A stretch of 64,000 bases of DNA from Actinophytocola oryzae (GCF_004364325.1 NZ_SOCP01000002.1:310001-374000); one strand, 5' to 3'. Shown: positions 36,031 through 45,270, numbered from the stretch's first letter. The notes: generated by a model from the letters alone, not told the origin. Numbers and translations are program-made.

Positions 36031-36486
36031 ATGAACACACGGGAGCCAGTCGTGCCAACGGTTTCGTACGGACACCTAGAGCCGATGTTCGTGCACTTCG
36101 ACGACCTCGACTCGATGTCGATGGTGCACAACATCAGGTACGCGGTGTTCGTGGAACGGGCGTTGTCGATGTTCTGGGAGAGCAACGGATACGGCTACCC
36201 GAACGGCACGCTGAGCCATCCGGACGCATCGGTCGGCGTGGCCGAGTTCTCGATCAGCTATCGCACCCCCGTTCGGGGTACCGGATTCATCCTGGTCCAC
36301 CTGGTCGTCGAACACGTCGGGAACAGCAGCGTCGTCTACCGTTTCCGCGTGCTCGACGCGGAAGGCGTCACGGTGCACGCGGAAGGCAAACGGGTGCACA
36401 TCCATCTCGACCCGCGGACGTTCCGCCCTTCGCCGTGGGCGGAGGAAACTCGCGCGATTTACAAAACCCTGCAGGAACCGCGCTAG
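36031..36486 (+). CDS. Hotdog-fold acyl thioesterase (4HBT-like)
   Basis: A 151-residue single hotdog domain. The active-site region VHFDDLDSMSMVHNIRY has the Asp and His-Asn pattern of 4-hydroxybenzoyl-CoA thioesterase-type enzymes at about residues 24-34. ATG start with GAGGGGA upstream. First gene of the rightward cluster (117 bases before the acyltransferase gene); likely releases a fatty acid, or a beta-keto acid, from CoA or ACP (inference). Confidence 0.8.
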   Translation: MNTREPVVPTVSYGHLEPMFVHFDDLDSMSMVHNIRYAVFVERALSMFWESNGYGYPNGTLSHPDASVGVAEFSISYRTPVRGTGFILVHLVVEHVGNSSVVYRFRVLDAEGVTVHAEGKRVHIHLDPRTFRPSPWAEETRAIYKTLQEPR

Positions 36487-36602
36487 TTTGTTCCGACAGC
36501 ACGCCCCGAAAACCCGGGACGTCAGCGAACGGTAAGCGAGCGGTCAATCCGCGTACATACGCTCCCGTATCCGTCGTCCATTCGGGAATCAGAGGGGATG
36601 GC

Positions 36603-37892
36603 ATGAGTGCTGGCCGGTTGAGTCCGACGGACTTCTCCTTCCTGGCCTACGAGAAAGCCCACCGGTCCGTCGCGGCGGAGATCGGCGCCGTGCTCGTCTT
36701 CGACGGCGTCGCGCCGCACGTCGACGAGCTCCGCGAACACGTCGGGGGCAGGCTCTCGCTGCTGCCCGGGCTCAACCGCGTGCTCTCGACGGGCCGTGCC
36801 CGGCTGCTGCGGCCCCGGTGGCTCCCCGCGGGCGAGCCGGATCTCGAGTTCCATGTGCGGGAACGGGTTCTGGCCCGGGGTTCCGGCGAGGTGGGCCTGC
36901 GCGGCGCGGTCGACGACCTGCTGACCGCGCGGCTCGACCACGACCGTCCGATGTGGGAGCTGTGGCTGCTGCGTGGCCACTGCGCCGACCGGTTCGCCGT
37001 CGTCTACAAGGTGCACCACAGCGTTCACGACGGTGTCGCACTCACCGAGGTGGTCAGGAGACTGTTCACCGAGGCCCCCGAGCGACCGGTGGACCCGCCG
37101 AGGACGAACGCACCGCGCGGTGCGGCGAGGGGACTGCTGTCGGTCGGGGCCGACCTGTTCCGGCCCGCGCGGCGCTCGCCCCTCACCGGGCGGCACAGCG
37201 GGCGTCGCGGGCTCGTCTGGGGCAGCGCGCCGCTCGACCTGCTGCGCACCGCGGCCGGGACCGGGCGGACCGTCAACGACGTGTTCCTCGCCGCACTCGC
37301 CGACGCCCTGCGAACCTGGGCGGCAGCGTGGGCGACCGACCCGCCGCCGAACCGGCTCCAGGCCCTCGTGCCCGTCAGCATCCGCGCGCCGCACGAGCAC
37401 GGCAGTCTCGGCAACCGGCTCGCGGCGGTCCGGATTCCGTTGCCCATGACGGGGTCCGGGCCGGCGCGGGCGCTCGACGAGATCGCACGGGACACCGCGC
37501 GGGCCAAGGACCACGGCAGAGCGGCCGCCGCTGCCCTCGTCGCAGGCTCCGCACACGCGCTCCCCGCCGCGTTCGTGCGGGGGATGGGCGAGCTGAGCTG
37601 GAACCCGCACGTCGTCAACCTGATCGCGTCGAACATGCGTGGCCCCGACGAACCGCTCTCGCTGGCCGGACGGCCGCTGGCCGAGTTCGTGGTCGTCAAC
37701 TTCACGCCCGCGGACCACCTCGTGTCGGTCACGCTGCTCAGCCACCTCGGCCGGGTGTTCGTCGCGTTCGCGGGCGACACCGCGCTGCCGGGCTTCGCCG
37801 AGCTTCCCGACCGCTGGCGCGCCGCACTCGACGCACTCGCCCAAACCAGGACCCCGGTTTCCCATACCCCGAAAGAAGGACCGCGCCCGTGA
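36603..37892 (+). CDS. WS/DGAT-like acyltransferase
   Basis: A 429-residue protein of the wax ester synthase/diacylglycerol acyltransferase family. The catalytic HHxxxDG motif is intact (His138-His139-Ser-Val-His-Asp143-Gly144), and the family ends LIASNMRGPDEP and PLAEFVVVNF are present. It joins an acyl-CoA to an alcohol or amine. ATG 36603 follows GAGGGGATGG; longer upstream frames have no ribosome site. Ends in a GTGA overlap with the alpha-oxoamine synthase, so the two are coupled, which suggests that the acceptor comes from that enzyme's product. Confidence 0.87.
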   Translation: MSAGRLSPTDFSFLAYEKAHRSVAAEIGAVLVFDGVAPHVDELREHVGGRLSLLPGLNRVLSTGRARLLRPRWLPAGEPDLEFHVRERVLARGSGEVGLRGAVDDLLTARLDHDRPMWELWLLRGHCADRFAVVYKVHHSVHDGVALTEVVRRLFTEAPERPVDPPRTNAPRGAARGLLSVGADLFRPARRSPLTGRHSGRRGLVWGSAPLDLLRTAAGTGRTVNDVFLAALADALRTWAAAWATDPPPNRLQALVPVSIRAPHEHGSLGNRLAAVRIPLPMTGSGPARALDEIARDTARAKDHGRAAAAALVAGSAHALPAAFVRGMGELSWNPHVVNLIASNMRGPDEPLSLAGRPLAEFVVVNFTPADHLVSVTLLSHLGRVFVAFAGDTALPGFAELPDRWRAALDALAQTRTPVSHTPKEGPRP

Positions 37893-39091
37893 ACCCGACC
37901 AGCTTCCTCGACGACCGCATCGACTTCCTCGGCGAGCGCTACCGCGACAGCGTCACCGAGGGCAACTACTTCTACGAGACGGAGCTGACCGGGCAGACCG
38001 CGGCCACCGTCGACGCCGAGGGTACCGACTCGATCATGCTCTCCTCGTACAGCTACCTCGGCCTGCTGCGCCATCCGACGATCGACAGCGCCGCACACGC
38101 CGCGCTGGAGCACTACGGCACCGGCACCCACGGCGTCCGCCTGCTGTCCGGCACGACCACGGTGCACCGGCTGCTGGAGGAGCGGATCGCGGCGTTCAAG
38201 GGCACCGAGGCCGCGGTGGTGTTCTCCACGGGCTACACCACGAACGTCGCCGCGGTGTCGACGCTGATGAGCCGCCACTCGGTGGTCATCTGCGACAAGC
38301 TCAACCACGCCAGCATCGTCGACGCCTGCCGGCTGTCCGGCGCCGAGTTCCTCCGCTACGCCCACAACGACCTGGAGGACCTCAGGCGGGCGCTGGTGCA
38401 GGCCGGTGACCGGCCGGCCCTCGTGGTGGTCGACGGCGTGTTCTCGATGGACGGCGACATCGTCCCACTGCCGGAAACCGTGGCCCTGGCACGGGAGTTC
38501 GGCGCGGCCGTGATGGTCGACGAGGCACACAGCCTGGGTGTGCTGGGCGCGACCGGGCACGGCGTCGAGGAGCACTTCGGCCTCGACCCCTCGGCGGTCG
38601 ACGTCAAGATGGGCAGCCTCTCGAAGGCCATCCCGGCCTCCGGCGGCTACATCGCGGGCTCACGTGGCCTGATCGACGCGCTGAAGCACAACGCGAGGCC
38701 CTACATCTTCTCCAGCGCGCTGCCACCCGCGGTCGCCGCCGCAGCCGCCGCCGCGTTCGACGTGATCGAGGCCGAGCCGGAGCGCGTCACCGACCTGCAG
38801 CGCAAGGCCGTGTGGTTCCGCAACACGCTGCGCGACGCCGGTTTCCGCACCGGCGACTCCAGCACGCCGATCCTGCCCCTGCTGTGCGGCACCGACGCCC
38901 TCACCTTCGAGATGACGCGGCTGTGCCGCAAGAACGGCGTCTACGTCACGCCGGTCGTCTTCCCCGCGGTGCAGAAGACGGTGCCACGCCTGCGGTTGGT
39001 CGTCACCTCCGCACTCGACGACGCGGCCCTGCGCCGAGGCGTCGACGTCCTGATCGACGCGGGCCGGGCCACGGGGCTGATCGGGCGATGA
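37889..39091 (+). CDS. Alpha-oxoamine synthase (8-amino-7-oxononanoate synthase/KBL/SPT family)
   Basis: A 400-residue PLP enzyme of fold type I. Landmarks: SSYSYLGLLRHP, GTHGVRLLSGTTTVH, STGYTTN, DKLNHASIVDAC, MVDEAHSLGVLG and the PLP lysine Lys246 in GSLSKAIPASGG. The family condenses an acyl-CoA with an amino acid, losing CO2, to give an alpha-aminoketone. No other biotin genes are nearby, so BioF is unlikely; serine-palmitoyl-transferase-like or CqsA-like lipid chemistry fits better with the neighbouring acyltransferase, thioesterase and flavoenzyme. Overlaps the next gene (ATGA). Confidence 0.9.
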   Translation: MNPTSFLDDRIDFLGERYRDSVTEGNYFYETELTGQTAATVDAEGTDSIMLSSYSYLGLLRHPTIDSAAHAALEHYGTGTHGVRLLSGTTTVHRLLEERIAAFKGTEAAVVFSTGYTTNVAAVSTLMSRHSVVICDKLNHASIVDACRLSGAEFLRYAHNDLEDLRRALVQAGDRPALVVVDGVFSMDGDIVPLPETVALAREFGAAVMVDEAHSLGVLGATGHGVEEHFGLDPSAVDVKMGSLSKAIPASGGYIAGSRGLIDALKHNARPYIFSSALPPAVAAAAAAAFDVIEAEPERVTDLQRKAVWFRNTLRDAGFRTGDSSTPILPLLCGTDALTFEMTRLCRKNGVYVTPVVFPAVQKTVPRLRLVVTSALDDAALRRGVDVLIDAGRATGLIGR

Positions 39092-40350
39092 CCGTACTCG
39101 ACGACTTCGGCGCGGCGCCGTTCCGCGCGGGCAACATCGAGAGCGTCGGCTTCCCGCTCACCGACGACCAGCGGTCGTGGGCACGCCGCGCGACGACCAT
39201 CGGCGGGGACGTTCTCGAGCCTGCGGCGAAGACCACCGACAGCGGCGTGTACCCGAACGCGGCGCTGCGCGAACTGTGGTCGGCCGGGATCCTGAACATG
39301 ACCGTGCCGAAGGAGTCCGGCGGCGGCGGAGCCGACCTGCTCGCGCAGGTGGTGGTCACCGAGACCCTCGCGAGACACTGCGCGTCCACCGCGTTGTGCT
39401 TCCACATGCACGAGAGCGCCATGCAGCTGCTGTCCAGAGTGGACCCCGGCGACGCAGGACTGGCCGCGACGGTGCGGTCGATCGTCGAGGACTTCCGGCT
39501 CTGCACCTACGCCACGAGCGAGGCCGGGTCCGGCTCGCACTGGTGGCACATGGACCAGGCGGCGAACCGGGTGCCGGACGGGTTCCACCTGAAGGCGACC
39601 AAGTCCTGGGCGACGAGCGCGGGCCACGCGGACTACTACGTCGTCCCGCTGCGGGCCAACCAGCACGCCGGGCACAACGAGCTGACGCTGTTCCTGGTGC
39701 GGGGCAACACTTCCGGGGTCGAGCCCATCGGCACCTGGGATGGCTCCGGCATGCGCGGCAACAGCAGCACCCCGGTGCGGTTCGACGTCGTCGTGCCGCC
39801 CTCGGCGCGGCTGGGGGCGTCCGGCTACGGCTTCCCGCTGCTGTTCGCCTACGGGCTGCCCGCGTTCCAGCTCGGGGTCGCGTCGGTGTACCTGGGCGTC
39901 GCGCAGGCCGCCTACGACGAGACGGCCACGCGGATGGGCACCCGTGTGCACACCGACCTCGGCAGGCCGAAGTCGCACTCCGAGGTGGTGCAGCGGGAGG
40001 TGGCCGAGATGCGCCTGCGTCTGGACGCCACGCGTGCGCTGCTCTACGTCGTCGCCGACAACGTCTCCAGGCGCCAGCGCGACGGCGCGGACCTCGTCGA
40101 CCTCCTCGGCGAGTCCGACCTCGTGCTTTCCCTGGCACAGACGAAGATCGCGGCCACCGAGACCGCACTCGCCATCACCGACACCGCGTTGCGGCTCTGC
40201 GGTGGCAGCGCCTACAAGCGGGGCGGTGTGGTCGAACGCTGCTTCCGCGACGCCCGCGCAGGCACGGTGATGGGGCCGGACAACGACTCCCTCAAGGACC
40301 TGATCGGCAAGCGGACACTCGGCATCCCGTTCCCGTGGGCGACGACGTGA
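39088..40350 (+). CDS. Acyl-CoA-dehydrogenase-fold flavoenzyme, atypical active site
   Basis: A 420-residue acyl-CoA dehydrogenase superfamily protein with FAD-binding segments (TYATSEAGSGSHWW, ATKSWATSAGHADYYV) and the C-terminal LCGGSAYKRGGVVERCFRDARAG. Where typical dehydrogenases have the catalytic Glu in a YEGT-like segment, this has VMGPDNDSLKDLIGK, a pattern seen in DszC-like monooxygenases and natural-product flavoenzymes. It may therefore oxidise or desaturate a non-standard substrate. Coupled by ATGA to the oxoamine synthase and by TGATG to the alcohol dehydrogenase. Confidence 0.85.
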   Translation: MTVLDDFGAAPFRAGNIESVGFPLTDDQRSWARRATTIGGDVLEPAAKTTDSGVYPNAALRELWSAGILNMTVPKESGGGGADLLAQVVVTETLARHCASTALCFHMHESAMQLLSRVDPGDAGLAATVRSIVEDFRLCTYATSEAGSGSHWWHMDQAANRVPDGFHLKATKSWATSAGHADYYVVPLRANQHAGHNELTLFLVRGNTSGVEPIGTWDGSGMRGNSSTPVRFDVVVPPSARLGASGYGFPLLFAYGLPAFQLGVASVYLGVAQAAYDETATRMGTRVHTDLGRPKSHSEVVQREVAEMRLRLDATRALLYVVADNVSRRQRDGADLVDLLGESDLVLSLAQTKIAATETALAITDTALRLCGGSAYKRGGVVERCFRDARAGTVMGPDNDSLKDLIGKRTLGIPFPWATT

Positions 40351-41552
40351 TGCGCTCGGTTCACGTCGCACGCAGCATCCCGAGGATCGCGCTGTCGCGG
40401 GCGACCCGGCCGTGGCTGCCCTCGGTGGCCTACGGCCGGCTCGGCCCGGTCGGCGACCGCGCCGCCGACGACCGCGACCTGCCGGGGCCGGGATGGGTCC
40501 TGGTGCGGAACCTCCAGTCGGGGATCTGCGCGTCCGACCTCGCCGTGCTGCGGGCGGAGGTCGACCCCCGGGTCACCATCGCCGCGCTGCCGGGCCGCGA
40601 CCGGACCTACCTCGGCCACGAGGTGGTCGGCGAGGTGCTCGCCGCAGGTGCCGGGACCGGTCTGGAGCCGGGGGAGCGCGTCGTGCTCGACACCCGGTTC
40701 CAGGGGCCGACGTGCCGCTCGACGGAGACGGGGTCGCTGTGCCGGGCGTGCGCGGCCGGGAACCCGATGCTGTGCGAGAACCCCGACCGGTTCCCGGCCG
40801 AGCTGGGGGTCGGCGGTGGCTGGAGCGAACGGATCCTGTGCCACGCGAGCGAGGTCTACCGGGTCCCACCCGAGCTGGACGACGACCAGGCGATGCTCGT
40901 CGAGCCGTTCAGCCTCGGGATGCGTGCGGCGTTGAAGGCGCTGCCAGGGCCGGGGGAGCGGTGCCTGGTGGTCGGCGGCGGGATGGCGGGACTGTCGATC
41001 GTGCAGACGGTCCGGCTGCTCTCCCCCGACGCGCACATCACCGTGGTGGCACGGCATCCGGCCCAGGCGGCGCTCGCGGAGGGGCTCGGCGCGGACCGGG
41101 TTGAGCGCAGGCTGGACCCGGCCCGGCTGGCGGAGCCGTCCAGGATGTTCCGGGGCCCGCTCGGCTCGTACTTCGTGATGGGCGGCTTCGACGTGGTGTT
41201 CGACTGCGTCGGCTCGGGGCCGACGCTGACGACGAGCCTGCGGCTGGCCCGCGCGTCGGCGACGGTGGTGCTGGTCGGCATCCGGTTCGCGCCGGTGAAG
41301 GCGGACCTCAGCCCGGTGTGGCACCAGGAGGTGCGGCTCGCCGGTGTGCTGGCGCACGGCTGGGAGCGTGCGGGGGAGGAGGACGCGCACACCTACGACC
41401 TGGTGTGCCGTCACCTCGTCAAGGGGGACCTGAGTACGGACGGGTTCATCACCGACCGGTTCCCCCTCGCGGAGTGGCGGCGGGCGGTGGCCAGGGCCGA
41501 TGCCCGTGCCGACGGTGTGATCCGGGTGGTGCTGGACACGACCCGGGGCTGA
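40350..41552 (+). CDS. Zinc-type alcohol dehydrogenase (MDR family)
   Basis: A 400-residue medium-chain dehydrogenase with a catalytic-zinc pattern (GICASDL, YLGHEVVGEV) and a Cys-rich structural-zinc-like lobe (TCRSTETGSLCRACAAGNPMLCENP). The Rossmann part has VVGGGMAGLSIVQ. ATG 40350 overlaps the previous stop in TGATG; GTG 40347 is an equally placed start. Last gene of the operon; likely reduces the ketone of the aminoketone, or oxidises an alcohol (inference). Ends four bases from the convergent ligase gene. Confidence 0.87.
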   Translation: MRSVHVARSIPRIALSRATRPWLPSVAYGRLGPVGDRAADDRDLPGPGWVLVRNLQSGICASDLAVLRAEVDPRVTIAALPGRDRTYLGHEVVGEVLAAGAGTGLEPGERVVLDTRFQGPTCRSTETGSLCRACAAGNPMLCENPDRFPAELGVGGGWSERILCHASEVYRVPPELDDDQAMLVEPFSLGMRAALKALPGPGERCLVVGGGMAGLSIVQTVRLLSPDAHITVVARHPAQAALAEGLGADRVERRLDPARLAEPSRMFRGPLGSYFVMGGFDVVFDCVGSGPTLTTSLRLARASATVVLVGIRFAPVKADLSPVWHQEVRLAGVLAHGWERAGEEDAHTYDLVCRHLVKGDLSTDGFITDRFPLAEWRRAVARADARADGVIRVVLDTTRG

Positions 41553-41555
41553 CCG

Positions 41556-43094
41556 TCAGGTCCCCTTCGCCAGCTGGTCGCGGATCTCCGCCTTGAGGAT
41601 CTTGCCGACCTTCGAGCGGGGCAGGTCGGGCCAGATCTCGACCTGCTTCGGGGTTTTCACGCTGCCCAGGCGCTCCTTGACGAACGCGGCCAGCTCGGCG
41701 GGCTCGGCGTGCCTGGCGTTGCGGAGCTGCACGACGGCGGTGACCCGCTCGCCCCACTTGTCGTCGGGCAACCCGACGACGGCGCTGTCCTGGACGGAGG
41801 GGTGTGCCTGCAGCGCCTGCTCGACCTCGGCCGAGTAGACGTTGAACCCGCCGGTGATGATCATGTCCTTCGCGCGGTCGACGATGAAGAGGTAGTTGTC
41901 GTCGTCGAGGTAGCCGATGTCCCCGGTGTGGTGCCAGCCGTGCCTGCTCACCTCGGCGGTGGCCTCGGGGTTCTCGTGGTAACCGGCCATGACCAGCGGG
42001 CCGCGGACCACGATCTCGCCGCGTTGCCCTTGTGGCACCAGGTTTCCGCTCTGGTCCATGATGGCCACCGTCGTCAGCGGGGTGGGCCTGCCCGCCGAGG
42101 ACAGCCGGGCGGTGGCCACCGAACCGTCGGCGAGGAAGTGGTCCGCCGGCGCCAGTGTCGTGATCATGTTCGGTGCCTCGGTCTGGCCGAACAGCTGGCC
42201 CATCACCGGTCCGATCCGCCGCAGTGCCTCGGTCAGGCGTGTCGGGGACATCGGTGCGGCGCCGTACCAGAGGCAGCGCAGCGAGGACAGGTCCGTCGAA
42301 TCCAGCGCGGGGTGGTCGAGCAGCCCGTAGATGACCGTCGGCGGCAGGAACGCGTGGGTGATCCGGTGCCGCTGCACCAGCCGGAGGAACTCACCCAGGT
42401 CCGGCGCGGGCATGATCACCGTCTCGCCGCCCTTGGCCATGATCGGGAAGGTGAGCACGCCTGCCGAGTGCGTGAGCGGGGCGAGCGCCAGGTAGCGCGG
42501 CCGGTCCCCGAACGGATAGCTCATCAGGGTCAGCGCGGTGGCCGTCTCCATGTTGTGGCCGGTCAACCGCACGCCCTTGGGCCGCCCGGTCGTGCCGCCG
42601 GTACCGGCCAGCATGCAGAGGTCGTCGTCGGCGACGGTGACCGGCGCCGGCTCGCCGCCGTGCCGGTCCAGCCAGTCGGCGAAGGTGGCCGCGCCCTCCA
42701 CCTCGCCGTCCAGGCACACCAGGGTGGTCAGCTCGGGCAGGTCACCCCGGATGCGTTCGACGAGCCGCGCGAACCTCTCCTGGAAGAACAGGCACCGGCA
42801 CCCGAACAGGTCGAGCAGCTCGCGGTTCTCGGCCGCCTCGTTGCGCGGGTTGACCGGGCACCACACCGCGCCGGCCCGCGAGATGCCGAACACGCAGGTG
42901 AGCGCGAGCGGGTCGTTCGCGGAGAGCACCGCGACGCGTTGCCCCGGCGCGATCCCGCTCGCCTGCAACGCGCCCGCGATCAGCCGGGACCGCTGCTGTA
43001 CTTCGGCATAGGTGGTGGTGGCGCCGTCGATGGTCAGGCACGGCGCGTCACCACCCAGTGACGCGCCCTTGTCCAGGTAGTCGCACAACCGCAC
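41556..43094 (-). CDS. AMP-forming acyl-CoA synthetase
   Basis: A 512-residue ANL-superfamily ligase. P-loop GTGGTTGRPKG near 168-178, WYGAAPMS, TGDIGYLDDDNYLFIVDRAKDMI hinge, GGFNVYSAEVEQ and the C-terminal catalytic lysine in SKVGKILK. Activates a carboxylic acid to acyl-CoA. GTG start with GGAGG six bases upstream. Last gene of the SDR-saccharopine-dehydrogenase-like-ligase operon on the minus strand (58 bases after the middle gene), controlled probably by the divergent TetR at 45271. Confidence 0.92.
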   Translation of the reverse strand: MRLCDYLDKGASLGGDAPCLTIDGATTTYAEVQQRSRLIAGALQASGIAPGQRVAVLSANDPLALTCVFGISRAGAVWCPVNPRNEAAENRELLDLFGCRCLFFQERFARLVERIRGDLPELTTLVCLDGEVEGAATFADWLDRHGGEPAPVTVADDDLCMLAGTGGTTGRPKGVRLTGHNMETATALTLMSYPFGDRPRYLALAPLTHSAGVLTFPIMAKGGETVIMPAPDLGEFLRLVQRHRITHAFLPPTVIYGLLDHPALDSTDLSSLRCLWYGAAPMSPTRLTEALRRIGPVMGQLFGQTEAPNMITTLAPADHFLADGSVATARLSSAGRPTPLTTVAIMDQSGNLVPQGQRGEIVVRGPLVMAGYHENPEATAEVSRHGWHHTGDIGYLDDDNYLFIVDRAKDMIITGGFNVYSAEVEQALQAHPSVQDSAVVGLPDDKWGERVTAVVQLRNARHAEPAELAAFVKERLGSVKTPKQVEIWPDLPRSKVGKILKAEIRDQLAKGT

Positions 43095-43152
43095 GGACGC
43101 CTCCAGCCAAGAAGGGAAGGCGCCGGCCGTGGGGGGACGGCCGACGCCGGGA

Positions 43153-44280
43153 TCAGCGGTGCACCTCGAGGATCGGGTCGAGCACCAGGCCGAACGACCG
43201 CAGCGTGCCGAGCAGCTCGCGGTGTCCGAAGGCCTGGCAGCCGGACGCGAAACCGACCCGCCTGGGCACGTCCTGCAGCAGGTGCGCGGCGGCGTGGACG
43301 TTCAGCAACGCGGTCTGCTTGTAGTTGCAGTTGCCGTGGATGACGCAGTGCGAGCGCCCGAGAGGACCGGACGCGTACACGGAGTCGAGCGAGATGTTGA
43401 GCCGCGGGTTCTCCCTCGGCGGCATCTCACTGCGGACCGCCGAGGACTGCTCGTCGACGATCCGCCACTTCTCCTCGTCGGACTTGCCTTCCATCATCTG
43501 GAGCGCCGCGGCGACGATCTGCGGCACGCCCTGCATGAGCGGCCGGTTGAACACCCCGCCGAGCGCCCGCACCGACGCCACCCGAGGGTCCTTCCTGAAC
43601 CACACCGGGTGCGCGGTGCCGCCCCACGGCAGTGCGAGCCCCAGCTCGTGCTGTCCTGGGACGACCAGCTCGTACAGGCCCGCGTCCGGCGGCCATTCCA
43701 CGTACTCGTTCTGCTCCAGGTAGTACGCCTTGGCGAACGCGGCGTTGGCCAGGATGGTGTTGGTCGAGGCGACGGTCGGATAGCCCTTCCAGAACACCTG
43801 GATGTCCAGCGTGTCCAGGCCCGGTGTCTCGAGGGTGATCTGCGCGGCGATCTCCCCGACCGTGTACATCTGCGCGAGGCCGGGCGAGAGCAGCAGGCCC
43901 TGCTCCGCGAACTGGGTGCCGTACTGCTCCTCGGCGTCGATCATCCAGTCCTGTTCGCCGTTGGTGTCCGTGTAGTGCGCGCCGACGTTCAGGCTCGCGC
44001 GGACGGCCTCGTGGCCGTAGCGGGAGAAGGGCCCGACGGTGTTCAGCACGACCTTCGCCCCGCCGAACGCCTCGGTCAGCGCGTCCTCGGTGTGCTCGAC
44101 CTCCACGATGTCGTAGTCGACGGTCTCGATGCCGGGAACCGCGTCGACGACCTCCTTCACACGCTTGTGGTCGCGGCCGACCGCGAGGAACGGCAACCCG
44201 TACTCACGCAGGTACTCGCAGATCAGGCGCCCGGTGTAGCCGGAGGCGCCGTAGACGACGACGGGCTTGTCGGTAGGCAT
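43153..44280 (-). CDS. Saccharopine-dehydrogenase-like NAD(P)-binding protein
   Basis: A 375-residue protein with an N-terminal Rossmann motif VVYGASGYTGRLICEYL and NTVGPFSRYGHEAV, as in saccharopine dehydrogenase-like and trans-acting enoyl reductase-like proteins. The C-terminal domain is not one I recognise with confidence. It starts one base from the SDR stop, so both are co-translated. Probably reduces a C=C or C=N bond of the acyl substrate handled by the ligase (inference). Confidence 0.78.
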   Translation of the reverse strand: MPTDKPVVVYGASGYTGRLICEYLREYGLPFLAVGRDHKRVKEVVDAVPGIETVDYDIVEVEHTEDALTEAFGGAKVVLNTVGPFSRYGHEAVRASLNVGAHYTDTNGEQDWMIDAEEQYGTQFAEQGLLLSPGLAQMYTVGEIAAQITLETPGLDTLDIQVFWKGYPTVASTNTILANAAFAKAYYLEQNEYVEWPPDAGLYELVVPGQHELGLALPWGGTAHPVWFRKDPRVASVRALGGVFNRPLMQGVPQIVAAALQMMEGKSDEEKWRIVDEQSSAVRSEMPPRENPRLNISLDSVYASGPLGRSHCVIHGNCNYKQTALLNVHAAAHLLQDVPRRVGFASGCQAFGHRELLGTLRSFGLVLDPILEVHR

Positions 44281-44281
44281 G

Positions 44282-45085
44282 TCACATCCCCATTCCGCCG
44301 TCGACCGGGAGTCCTGCCCCGGTGATGAACTTGGCCGCGTCGGACGCGAGGAACACCACGGCGTCGGCCATGTCGTCGACCTGCCCGAGCCGCCCGAGCG
44401 GGGTCAGCTCCACGACCGCGCCCGCGGCCGCCTCGGGGGAGGGGAACAGGCCGATCTCCGCGCAGTCCACGGCGAGCTGGTTGCCCATGGTCGTCGGCGT
44501 GAGACCCGGGTAGATGCAGTTGACCCGTACGCCGTAGCCGAGCTTGCCCGACTCCGCCGCCGCGACCCTGGTCAGCCGGTCGATGCCGGACTTGGTCGCC
44601 GAGTAGACGCTGATCCCGGGGAAGGCGATGGTGGCGGCCACCGAGGCGATGTTGATCACCGAGCCACCGTTGCCCGCGGCGCCGCCCGGCCGCATGGCGC
44701 GCAGCGCGTGCTTGAGGCCGAGGGCGGTGCCGAGCAGGTTGACCTCGAGCATCCTGCGCACGTCGGCCGCGTCCAGCTCGGTGATCAGGCTGGTGATCTC
44801 GATGCCCGCGTTGTTCACGACGATGTCCAGCCCGCCGAACGCGTCGACCACGGTGTCGACCGAGGAGGCCCAGCTCGCGTCGTCCGTGACGTCCAGCGGC
44901 ACGAACTCCGCGGTGGCACCCGAGTCGCGCAGGGCCTGGGCGGTCTGCTTGCCCTCGTCCTCCAGGATGTCCCCGATCGCGACCGAGGCCCCCGCCGCGG
45001 CCAGCGCCTCGGCCATGCCGGCGCCCAGACCCCGTGCGCCCCCGGTGACCAGCGCGTTTCGTCCGGCCAGCTGATAGCTCGTCAT
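44282..45085 (-). CDS. Short-chain dehydrogenase/reductase
   Basis: A 267-residue classical SDR with TGGARGLG nucleotide motif, NNAG at about 94-97, and the catalytic Ser-Tyr-x-x-x-Lys set (INIASVAA; YSATKSG). First gene of a minus-strand operon with the saccharopine-dehydrogenase-like and ligase genes. A leftward promoter is suggested by TTGACG (complement of 45135-45140) and TAGGGT (complement of 45113-45118), 16 bases apart. Confidence 0.92.
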   Translation of the reverse strand: MTSYQLAGRNALVTGGARGLGAGMAEALAAAGASVAIGDILEDEGKQTAQALRDSGATAEFVPLDVTDDASWASSVDTVVDAFGGLDIVVNNAGIEITSLITELDAADVRRMLEVNLLGTALGLKHALRAMRPGGAAGNGGSVINIASVAATIAFPGISVYSATKSGIDRLTRVAAAESGKLGYGVRVNCIYPGLTPTTMGNQLAVDCAEIGLFPSPEAAAGAVVELTPLGRLGQVDDMADAVVFLASDAAKFITGAGLPVDGGMGM

Positions 45086-45186
45086 GGCGAACCTCCCTCG
45101 GTGATGTGGCTCACCCTAACTCGTTTGGGACGCTCGTCAAGATTTTCTCGTACGCTTGTCCGAATTTTCGAGGACGGCTGTCCAAA

Positions 45187-45204
45187 GTCCCCCGGACGGG
45201 GGAC
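45187..45204. promoter_or_regulatory. Palindromic operator between SDR operon and tetR-like gene
   Basis: GTCCCCC-GGAC-GGGGGAC is an inverted repeat with perfect 7-bp arms, just upstream of a TAGACT -10-like element at 45207-45212 in front of the TetR gene. Placement in the 185-bp divergent gap fits a TetR operator. Confidence 0.5.
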
Positions 45205-45270
45205 GATAGACTCCGGAGAGTGCGGTCCACCGCACGCTGACCAGAGGAAAGTCGCCGACAGGACGCCCAC

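Noticed and set aside
37889..39091. Naming the oxoamine synthase BioF
   Set aside because: The family match alone does not separate BioF, KBL, SPT and CqsA; no bio genes are near and the neighbours suggest lipid chemistry.
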